Assembly (NCBI RefSeq): GCF_000003815.2
Contig: NC_049996.1
Span: forward strand, 18,490,084 to 18,554,083
Direction: 5' to 3'
DNA length: 64,000 nt
From: Branchiostoma floridae
Taxonomy: Eukaryota > Chordata > Leptocardii > Amphioxiformes > Branchiostomatidae
Position 1 is the stretch's first letter. Each line of letters opens with the position of its first letter. The notes beneath the pieces are model-generated. The model saw nothing but the letters and a program-made list of their open reading frames with translations. It was not told where the DNA came from and did no database searches. The translations under genes were made by a program, and so were the position numbers. Below are positions 33,725 to 45,700 of this stretch, in pieces.

Positions 33725-36700
33725 CATCAAAGAAAATCAATAAAAAAATGCAAGCACAGCACAGCACAAGCACAGCAACCCTCGTAGAGGAAATCTATAT
33801 TTCTGTTGCCGGATCCTCTCAGAACATTTAATTTCTGTAAAATAATATAATACAAGTTATTATTATTGATGCAAAACCAAAGTAACTTAGGAATAACGAA
33901 TACTTAAGGTTATGTCTGTCATCTTCTTCAGGGCAATGATGGCTGATTCTACTTCGCAATGCAGCTAGGCGGCGCTTTTGTGTTAGGGATGCGGTCCCAA
34001 AGGTAAAGTATTTACGGATTTAGTATAACATTACTTGTTTGTTTAACATTTGCCTTTTACCTGCCTACTTATTAAATTCCTTGCCCTGTAGGTCGTTGGG
34101 GACAAGACAGACATGAAGATCGATCGTAAGAGCTGTCTGCAGGTTCGTCTTTTACTTTCTTGCCTTTTACGCTGTATAAGGACTCACCGGAAGTCGTCGT
34201 TTGAAAGGTTTCCCAGAATGTTGAGGCTGTCGTCCTCCATGAGCCTGAAGGCCGTGCTGATGTGGTGGTTCTCCAGAACGGCGCGGTCATTGTACAGCAG
34301 CGCCATCGGCGACCTTGGGTGGAACAGCAACATAATGCTTAGGCCATGTTGACACAAGACAAGAAGATAGATACATACACAGCAAGACGATGAGTAGAAT
34401 TAGCTGGGATGTATGAAGATAAGGTTGATGTAATGTGGTTGACGGCATCTGAATGGAATAACCTGATGATCGTGTTATTTCAGAGTTGGCCATGCGCTGT
34501 ACAGATGCATATGTTAATTTTCTTATCCTAGCTTTAAAAGTGTCTACCCCATCTGAGGCATTTGGCTAGCACTGGCCCATGATTCATTCGTGCTGATGTG
34601 GTGGTTCTCCAGAACGGCGCGGTCATTGTACAGCAGCGCCATCGGCGACCTTTGGTGGAACAGCAACATAATGCTTAGAAAAACCCTCCCATCGGTATTA
34701 GTCCATGGGCCAGAGGAAAAATCGGTACCTCCGAGGTGGCAAATTCTCCTTGTTATTTTTGAATAGTAGAAGGCCTGTGGCATATATTTTGACGTGATAG
34801 CCATTCTGGTATGGTAGCTTTCTACCGGCTATCACCCTACAAACCTATCACCACCTAAATGATCTGGAAATTTCGTGTCTTCAACAAGGGGGAGGGGCAA
34901 AAAATTAAACATCAATATTTTTCCACGAAAATTCACAGGCTGGTAGAACCTGCTAAGAGGATCATAAAAATATCAATTGATTTTTGATATTGTGATTCAA
35001 CACGAAATTATGACTGCCTAAAATCATATTTTTTGGTGATTTTCTGGTGAAAAATATATACTTTACTTTCCAATATCGTTCATTTATTCACATTACCTAT
35101 GGGGCCTTGCCTAATGAGTTAGACTTACCGTATGTATCCTTCTCTGCATATTAAGCTTTAAATGATCGAAATCCATCAATGAAATCCGGAGATATGAATG
35201 TGTGAAGAATGACACATCTGCCAGCTTATAGTGACAATATCGTTGCTAAGGCCGTTGCTAAGGCTGTTGTTAAGGAGGTTTCAGATCGTACTCCACAACA
35301 AAACTGATGCAAAGAACTTACTTTTCTGTAGTATTTTATTCTGATTACATCAGTAGAAGTACAAGGAATCATGTTAAAATGTTTAACATGTAACAGATGC
35401 AGAAATGTGTTTTTTTTACGTCATTTCTTTCAGAATCGTTAGCAAAACTGTTGCTAAGGCCGTTGCTAAGGGTGTACTCTGTCATGTTTCAAGCCAAAAC
35501 AGCAGAGAGTCAAGTTCTCTGACGCGTGATTTTGCTCCTGTCATCTTGTAAATCATACTTAACTGTGAAAAATATCATAACTGATTGGAAATGTTAATTT
35601 GGGCTCTACATGGGGGTTATAAGGATACCTGAAAAAGAATTACCTTGATTTCACACATTTTTTGCCTTGCCGCCGCAGGCGGCATGGCCTTGTAGCCACT
35701 ATTTTCTTGGTTGGTTCAATGGTTCCATGGTTCCATGGTTCCATGGTTCAATGGTTCAATGGTTCAATGGTTCAAGCAATGTTAACCCAGCCCTTCCAAA
35801 GGCCCTTCCAAAGGCCCTTCCCAGTTGTCTTTCTCGAGGACAAACTTACGGCTTAGGCGACGAACAGTACATACCCGTCAATCTTTATACCTCCCTTTTA
35901 CGCATTTGATAACAGTTGTGGTCGGTACTGAAAGCCTCTTAACATCTGGTTACATCGAATGAATGAAGCGTTCGTATGGTAATATTTCAAATCCATTGAA
36001 GTAAATATATAATCAAGTGAATTATCTCGCATAATAATTTGCATTACCTATTCATAAAAATGAAATAAATGCCTAATTAGACCAATGCATTGCATGTGAA
36101 TATATAAGTAGGCAATGACGTCATCGAAACGTCTCAAGAACGTTTGACTAGGTATTTCAACGCTACCACGAAAACCCTCTGCCGTACCTGTTTTCCCCGA
36201 CGATCGCCCCGATTTGGCCGGGCGGCGGCGCCGCGCGATCCAAACGCGCCAAATTTTGGGCCGCGTGCCCCTCAGAAACGGAGGATATGTGACTGAAGCG
36301 GCACAAATAGAACCTTTTTTGACGCTATGGATGAAGAATTTCAAGGTAAAATACTTGATACAATTTGTAGTGTTTGGGGGAGGGGGGCATGTTGAAGAAA
36401 ATGTGCTTTTGAACAATTTTTTCTCAAGTCAATCCCAGCAATATAATTTCTATGCAGTGTTTCTTTATCCATGTTTTAGTCATGAAACTTACATGTATGT
36501 AAAATGTTTCTTAGTAATTTTTTTCTTATTAGTTTATTGCTTTCTTTAGCATATTTTACATATGGATCATTGATTGGCCTGTTGTGTACTACTAGTATTT
36601 CTTTTCACTTGTTGAACTTGAGGCACCATGGTAACTTGAGGTACCTACAGGGTATGCCCAATTTTTAAGAAAATCTCAATTGTATTTTCAATGTCATCGT

Positions 36701-39700
36701 TACTGTTGGTGTGAATCATCCCTTGCCTCGTTCCAAGACTAAAATACCATTTTGTATTTTTTTCACTTGTTGAACTTGAGGCACCGTGCCCCCTGATATG
36801 GGTCAGCCGGGTAACCTATGCCCAAATTTTTCAAAACACTAATGGCATTTTTGTTAACGTGAAAAATTTGTGCAACCAGAATGTGTATTCTTTGTCAGAT
36901 TGTGCCAAGGGTTTTTCTGGTGTAGCAGAAATCATAAATATGTACTTACCTGCAATATTATACTCTTGTCTCTACTATCAGCCAGGTTCCTACCGACCAG
37001 GCGAGGTTGTCGCAGTTGGTACTGAGATTCAGTCGCAGAAGATGGCTCAGAAACAGTGACACTTACCTCCTTCCATCTTGTTGCAGGTATTTATCTACTT
37101 AATCAATGATAATAAGTTAATCTATTCCTTACCCCAACTTGCCTTTCTTTCTTTATTGAATTCTTCATTTCATTATTGGATCATTCTGAATCTTTCGTCA
37201 CAAGAAAGAAAGAAGCCATAAGAAAGATGATGATGTAGATGAACATCAGACGTGGTACTGGAGTAGGTCGTCATCCCCTCAGATGGAAGAACATTATCAC
37301 CATGATGGTAGACATGTTAATCATGAAACTCAAATAATTTTGTTTTTCAGGTGGAGTGTAGATTGCACCAAGTACCAGATGTAGCTGATATAAGACTGGA
37401 GAGCGGAGCGGAGATATTGAATGGTAGAGGTCAAACATAATGTTGACAAGTTGTGCAGCCAGTGCTATTAGCATTAAGTTTGTTAAAGAATACTGTTGCT
37501 ACCAGTAACCACAGAAAATGATGAGTAAGCCTGTTGTTTTTGTAAAAAGTAGTTTACATTGCATTATACTATTTATAGTATTGATTAAATAAGGAGAAGT
37601 TCATGTACCTGCAAGTACATCAAAGAAATCTGTGTCGATTGTATGTATCCTGAAGACTGAGCCTTTGACCTTGAAAAATGTTGAACTTGTCCTAATAAAT
37701 TTAGTGTTTACACAATGTCTACCTATTGATATTTTATCTCTTATTAGTACAAACATCTGTCTTCTATATTTTATTACAAATGTATCTAAGTGTAAAGTTG
37801 TACTGTTGATACAGTGTAACATCATGGCTCAACATGAAAATAATGCGACATATTCACACACTTACCTTTCACCTTGACCAAGTTGACCTTGTTATAAGGC
37901 AATTAATATTGCTGATATTCTATAGATGTGACATTGTTGGTAATATAAGATACCATAATGTTGTGTACATTGCAAAAGTATATGAAGTATGATATTTAAT
38001 CTTCTACAATGCGACTCAACTGGTGCAAAAAACACCATTGACTGTAACCCAAAATGTGAACTTTTAAACCCAAATTTACTTATTTCTTAAAGAATAAGGT
38101 AAGATGACAATTATTGTGTGAAAGGACACCAGTGGGTGCTGCATACATCGACCCTGTGTAAAAGCATAATAAAATGCCATGAATGTTCAGAACTCTGTGG
38201 AGTGATTCTATGTAGTACATATTACGGGGAAATAAGATAAAACAAGCTTTGCAGCCTTTACTTACCTTTTCATCACCCCTCAAAAAAGGTATTTTTTTGA
38301 TTTTCATCGTTTATCGCGCAGCCGGCCATATCTGAGGGTAGGTTTTGGCAACTTTGTGGAGCCATATCTCAGCAACCGTTCAAGCCATTCGCTTCATCTA
38401 AAAAGCATTTTACTCCTCTTGGTTAGCTCTTTCAGAAACAGTAAAAACAGTCATTGTATTGTGTTTTTGCCAAGGCACAGCATTTTGCCTTGCCGGGCTT
38501 GAAGTGCTGACCTACTTTTTCCTGACGATATCCCTAACACGCGGCAAGGCACAACTTTTTTAAAAAGATTTCTTGTTTACAAATCTTTTGCTCTTTTTCG
38601 TCATTTAGTAGATACCTTACTAAAATTCACAGCGTATATCTAGTATGCCGCACACAATGAAAAAGGCTCTGCATGGGGATTACCAGGGCACCACATATGT
38701 GACACCGTTTAAAGGGGCATTCCACTCCAAAAGGGGGTGGTGTTTTCCAATAGATAATGTGTCAATGAATAGTATAATCAGTCGAATTTTGTGGAATTCA
38801 CCTTGGGATGAATTGCGCGATATGTGTTTTGGAAAACAATATGACACTCAGTAAACCCATGCAGACCCTACACATGCATTCCCTATACGCATATTAGACA
38901 CTTTGTTTATCATGCATATTTTGGAATAAATGAGGATCGCTAAGCACACTGAGAATGCAAATTGCTCATAAGATAGCAAAGAACACATAACAAGGCGAGA
39001 TTTCTTAGCAATCCTGAAATTAGTTTTGTAACCTCACCTAAAAGTTTTGCATTGTATTCAGCCATAGGATTAATTCAATTAGAGGGTACTTGAGGAGTTT
39101 GGTAGAAGACTGAATACTTTTGAGGCACGTGAAGCAACTGGGTACTTTATCATATCATGTGAAGACGTATGCATTTATTACTTCCTAAAATCAATATCTA
39201 TCGGAAAATAACACTCCCGTGTGAAGTGGAATGCCCCTTTAATACACAGGATACGTAGCTGCAGGACTTTGTCATGCATATTGAAAATTTATCTAGAAAC
39301 AAGACCACAAAAAAAGGTCAAGAACAAGGCTACTCTGGGATGAACACGTACAAGTATATTGTACTTTTCTTGATCAAGTTCTCTGACACATAATTTTGCT
39401 ACTCTTATCTTGATAGAATTGTTACAGTCTTTTTCACTTTAATTTGCACATATGAGCACCTTCAAAAATATGATTGTATGAGAAACCAGGCATACTATGC
39501 TGAGGTCGGAAGATTGAAGTCGGCCAAATTGAGTAATCCTTTGTGATAGGTAGGTGGAACTATATATACCATATGATAAACCCTTGAGTGTTTCCGTTAT
39601 TGAGGCCTGGGCCGCCCTAAGAGGCCCTTAAAAATCAAACAATTTATTGCCGAAAATTACTGAAATTACGATGGCTACCCTCATAGATCTAAATTAATAT

Positions 39701-42700
39701 AATAAATGAAGATGTGAAGAAGTTTTGTATTTCCACATAGGAAATGGGATCCTTTCTTTTACAGTCCATCAGGTGAGGATAAAGAGGATTGGATTGGATT
39801 TGAGAGGATGTAATAGGGGGTTACCTGATTGACTAAAAGCAGAGTTTTAATCTCTCAGAATTTTAGTCATTTCTAAGGCGTAATACCTCCCATGCTTCCT
39901 CTTTACATTGAAGGTAATGCACCTGGTGTATGTATTATTGTTGATGGAAAAAGGAAAATCTACTTAATGAAGAAATATTACTTGTTGTCTTATTGGGCCA
40001 CACAGAAGACGAGCCAGATCAGGGTATTGGCGGCTTTTGGGGGGTTTTGGACCATGATAAATCGGGTACTGAGAGGAGGTAAGTTATGGAGACTTTTGGT
40101 ATAGCAGTGAAAACCACACATAAACCATCATGTAAACTTAATATGGTCACAATAATGAGAAGGGCTCTGTATGGACATATAAGATACAGATCTTTGATTT
40201 CACAACCCTTGTTTTATTTTCACCCCGTTTCGGTGATCGTCTGTCACAATCCTCAGGGCAATTCTGACTGGTGCACTGTACTGCAGCTATAGTCGTTGCT
40301 ACTTACAGATGCAAATACATCATTGGAAATCAAGCAAGGACTGTGAAATACAGTAGAAGCCGCTTAATTGCACACCCCATTTGCCAATTAACCGTGTGGT
40401 GCAATGATATGCGAAGTTAGCCAGCTGGACCGCATCAGTTCGGGATTTTGGGATTCCGTGCAATTAACAGAAGTGTGCAGTAATACATTGTACGATTAAC
40501 TGGCTTCTACTGTAGCCTTTATAAAAGTACAAAAGATGTTTATTATCTACGTACAAGATGTTTGAGAAGAAGGGCATGGTCACAAAGGAACACAAGCGTC
40601 GACTATATTTACCGATAGTTTTAAATAGTTCTAGCTTAATTGCACCGGAATCCCCCAAATCCCAAACCTTTAAATTTGCAGTCCGGCTGGATAACTTCGC
40701 ATTATTGCACCATGCGAATAATTGCACAAAATACGCTGGCAAATGGGATGTGCAATTAAGCGGCTTCTGCTGTATCAAGAAATAAATGCAAAAGCTCATG
40801 CAAGTAGGTGGGGGAAAAGCAGTGTTCCAACTGCTGCAAAATTGATAGTATCAATGTCGACTCACATAAGACAGTATGTTATGAAAAACATGGAGTCTAA
40901 ACCATTGAAGGCCTACAGTCATATGGAGGCATAAGGGCTGTAGAATAGCCCAACAGACAAAACAAGCAGGTAATGCAAGACAAAAATAGGAAGATGCCAA
41001 ATCATATGCATGGAACAATTTCTTGTTTTAACCTGATGAAGACATGCGAGACTGGAAAGCCTTTGGTGTTGGGGTCAGAGAAGTGGTGACCTTTACCACA
41101 GTGCCACAGACCTTCCAACATTAGGACAATCGCAACACCGGTCGGTAACACACAAGTCACATCACCTCCTTTCTGACAGGAGACATGCCCATTTTCTTAC
41201 ATTGTATGAAATATCTAATGTATGTATGAACGTTCCCTCTGACCAGTATCTCAGACATGCCCAACGTTAAACTAGAGGAAGTCCGACTTGTGACTTCCAC
41301 ACTTGATTCAAGATGTCAGTTCATTCCGACCAAGGACGTTATGTTCTTGCATGGCAGGCACTGTGAAATATGTATACACTAACATATTGCCTACATTCAT
41401 CTTGTTGTAATGTTTGAAGACTTCAATTTTTGCGAACTGGCAAAAACCTAAGGCCTCAAATCGTCAAAGCTATTAAAGGCAACTAAAACGTATATCAGAC
41501 CATTTTCATACGCCCGTTACACACTCGTTCTCATTGAAATGTCGAATATGACATTTTTTTGGTCGAAAAATAAATCGGCTTTATTTTCAGTGAAAACTAC
41601 GTGGTTGTTTAGGAAAATTCCTCCTTTAACCATAGCCAAAAATGGCAACTTATTATTTTCGGCCCCATTGGTAATGCATTACAGGGCATGTAACAAACGT
41701 TACCGGTAACATTTGTTACAACAGTGAACTTTACCCTGTTTTCTTCGAAAGGACTCACCTTATTGACTACATCATTTAGGTATAAGTGGACGTCCCTCAG
41801 AGGAACATTTAAAAAGTGGGCAGCTTTTTTACACCAGGTCAAAAAGAAAGCTTAGACAGCATCGAACAATCTATGGTAACGTTTGTTACAGTCATTTCTG
41901 TACAACATTTTGTTAAGCGAGGTGGGATACAAATGACAGTCAACAACCCTTTCTTGTTTCTTTAAAAAGCCAGAAAAACTGTACAGCGTCACAAAAACGA
42001 TCATTTCTAGTCTTATACGTGGATAATATAACCGTGGCAACCATCGTACTCGTGGTGGTAACGTTTGTTACAGAGTCTGGCGACAGGCATGAACCACCTC
42101 ACACAGCCTCCAAGATCAGTGGCAGTAGTCATATGACGTGATCGGTCAGAAGGCCTGGACAGCTAGCTAGTTTCACCTACCGAACTATCATTCTGGGAAC
42201 TGAATTGTTACATTTTTGGCTACTATTTGAATTCTTCGTTTCTTCTCAGACAACAGCCATATTTTAGGGGGTGAAATCCCACCCGTGGCTATAATAATAT
42301 TGTAAGCCATCAACCAATACGAATGTTGTTGTGCATCTTTTGTAAAACATTACAGGGGTTGTGGAAAAGTGAAGGAACCAGTGATGTTGTCTATAATTTG
42401 CTCCATATCAAGGCGTAAAGTCAGGCGACAGCATTTCGACATTTAAATGAGAACAAGCCTACAGGCTCAATGACAAAGAAAATTCCCTTAGGCATTGGAG
42501 ACCATCCTAGTTCTAGGCACATGCACATGTGGAAACTTGTAGGTTGTAAGTTTTGTAAAAAGCGGCAAACGTCTATTCATCCTAAGACGGTTGAAGATGT
42601 TCAGAGTTCCCGAACTTGATCTAGTCACCATCTACACTTGCTACGTGCGCCCCATCTGTGAGTATGCTGTCCCTGTTTGGAATCCCGGACTTACCAAAAC

Positions 42701-45700
42701 CCAGTCATTCCGTCTAGAGACCATCCAACGCCGTGCTTGCCGCATCATTCTGGGCAATAAGTACACTCACTACTCAGAAGCCCTCACCCAACTCGGACTA
42801 CCCACCCTTGAATCCAGGAGGGAACAACTATGCAAGAAGTTCGGACTGAAACTTCTGAAATCGGCTTTCAGAGACTGGCTTCCCCAGTCCCGGGGTGAAG
42901 CTAGTGGTCGGCTAACGCGGACTAGCCACAAACTGAACTCTATATACACACGAACTGAGCGCTACCGTAACAGTCCGATACCCTACATTACCACTGTATT
43001 GAACAAGGAATTGTGACCGTTAAACACGAATATTTTGTTGTTGATTTTAATGTTGATATATCATATTATATTATGATAGATTTTAAAGATTCCTTGTCAA
43101 CTTTAACGATCCTTAACCGCAATAATTGTTATGGAAATTTATTACGATGGAGTGCCCTTTACCGTTATACTTTTNNNNNNNNNNNNNNNNNNNNNNNNNN
43201 NNNNNNNNNNNNNNNNNNNNNNNNNNNNNNNNNNNNNNNNNNNNNNNNNNNNNNNNNNNNNNNNNNNNNNNNNNGACTTGTATTATATAATAATATTGTA
43301 AGCCATCAACCAATACGAATGTTGTTGTGCATCTTTTGTAAAACATTACAGGGGTTGTGGAAAAGTGAAGGAACCAGTGATGTTGTCTATAATTTGCTCC
43401 ATATCAAGGCGTAAAGTCAGGCGACAGCATTTCGACATTTAAATGAGAACAAGCCTACAGGCTCAATGACAAAGAAAATTCCCTTAGGCATTGGAGACCA
43501 TCCTAGTTCTAGGCACATGCACATGTGGAAACTTGTAGGTTGTAAGTTTTGTAATATTTACAGCAGTGTAGAAAAAGGCATCGGTAGTTTTGTATCCAGT
43601 GTGTCAAGTTTTACAAGCCTGCCAGAATCTTCAGTTAGCTACGTTTTACACCAGATATTACACTGCTCCATTCTAACGGGTCTCCATACATGAAAATTTT
43701 GTTATAGACTTTGTTTTTGGTTTGCCCTTATGTTAACAAATGAATGGTCAGGCATAATAACACACCATTAGACTAAGTGTGTTGCAGTTTGTCCAACGCA
43801 GCAAACCTGCACTGTACCTGATATATAGTCAATGAGGTTATATAGACATGTCTAGATATGCCTATATATGTCGATATAACCTCCTTTATAATGTATACCA
43901 TCATTGATCAAGAAAAGTACAATATACTTGTATTCATCCCAGAGTAGCCTTGTTCTTGACCTTTTGTTATGGTCTTGTTTCTAGATAAATTTTTAATATG
44001 CATGACGCAGTCCTGCATCCACATATCCTGTGTCACATATGTGGTGCCCCGGTAACCCCCATGCAGAGCCTTTTTCATTGTGTACGACATACTAGATATA
44101 CGCTGTGAATTTTAGTAAGGTATCTACTAAATGACGAAAAAGAGCAAAAGATTTGTAAAAAAATGTGTGCAATCAAGGTAATTCATTTTCAGGTATCCTT
44201 ATAACCCCCATGTAGAGCCCAAATTAACATTTCCAATCAATTATGATATTTTTCACAGTTAAGTATGATTTACAAGATGACAGGAGCAAAATCACGTGTC
44301 AGAGAACTTGACTCTCTGCTGTTTTGGCTTGAAACATGACAGAGTACACCCTTAGCAACGGCCTTAGCAACAGTTTTGCTAACGATTCTGAAAGAAATGA
44401 CGTAAAAAAACACATTTCTGCATCTGTTACATGTTAAACATTTTAACACGATTCCTTGTACTTCTACTGATGTAATCAGAGTAAAATGCTACAGAAAAGT
44501 AAGTTCTTTGCATCAGTTTTGTTGTGGAGTACGATCTGAAACCGCCTTAACAACAGCCTTAGCAACGGCCTTAGCAACGATATTGTCACTATAAGCTGGC
44601 AGATGTGTCATTCTTCACACATTCATATCTCCGGATTTCATTGATGGATTTCGATCATTTAAAGCTTAATATGCAGAGAAGGATACGTACGGTAAGTCTA
44701 ATTCATCAGGCAAGGCCCCATAGGTAATGTGAATAAATGAACGATATTGGAAAGTAAAGTATATATTTTTCACCAGAAAATCACCAAAAAATATGATTTT
44801 AAGCGGTCATAATTTCGTGTTGAATCACAATATCAAAAATCAATTGATATTTTTATGATCCTCTTAGCAGGTTCTACCAGCCTGTGAATTTTCGTGGAAA
44901 AATATTGATGTTTAATTTTTTGCCCCTCCCCCTTATTGAAGACACGAAATTTCCAGATCATTTAGGTGGTGATAGGTTTGAAGGGTGATAGCCGGTAGAA
45001 AGCTACCATACCAGAATGGCTATCACGTCAAAATATATGCCACAGGCCTTCTACTATTCAAAAATAACAAGGAGAATTTGCCACCCCGGAGGGTACCGAT
45101 ATGTGAAATTTGGGGTGCTGGCCCATGGACTATATAGACTATAGAGGATTCTATTGTATATATAGTGTTTTATCTGATACGATTACATCATACGTTTCTA
45201 TTTACAAGTTTTACAAATGACAATACATTATGTAGTATATTGTTTTTGATGGCGACCATGGGTGCTACCAAGCTGGGAGATGACGTCACACAGACGACAT
45301 CTTGTTTTCTGTTACGGTTCTTGACATCACGCCAACTAACCAATGTAGCTCGGCAACAAGTTACAGCCCAGAAGTTACAATGTTCGAGGTGCCTGGAGAT
45401 ATTTAAGGAGAAGGGCTAGTAACCCCTCCTGTAGAAATATACTCTGCTACTGAAAGAGCAAGGAAACTTGCTGCCGTGCCACTAGGTACTACAAGGTTCT
45501 GGACGGAGCGAAACAGTTTCCGATATTGATAATACAACTTTTATATCGATAACAAGTATATGTATGTACTATAGTATATATACAATAATATAATGTACTG
45601 CATTACAATATGTATTATATTGTTTTCAACGGCGACCATGGGTACTGCAATGTTGGAATTTGACGTCACGCAGGTGCCATCTTGTTTCCGGTTACGGATG

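Larger units (their letters stand above)
34699..45132. mobile_element. Large element with 1.23-kb terminal inverted repeats
   Basis: The right arm is 43904-45132. The left arm is its close reverse complement but is split into 34699-35661, 38576-38705 and 39244-39377 by two nested insertions. Both arms begin TAGTCCATGGGCCA when read inward and end at TTGATCAA. Removing the insertions makes them equal in length (about 1230 bp). The centre (39378-43903) carries a pogo-like MITE, a LINE fragment and an assembly gap but no recognisable transposase or integrase. Polinton-like or foldback origin is possible; no clear target duplication was seen. It sits in the PDE1 intron between exons 46040-45940 and 34313-34188. 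Confidence 0.8.

Noticed and set aside
35661-38575. Possible gene starting ATGGATGAAGAATTTCAAG near 36327
   Set aside because: One short exon-like stretch without recognisable protein similarity, inside a transposon; not enough to call a gene.
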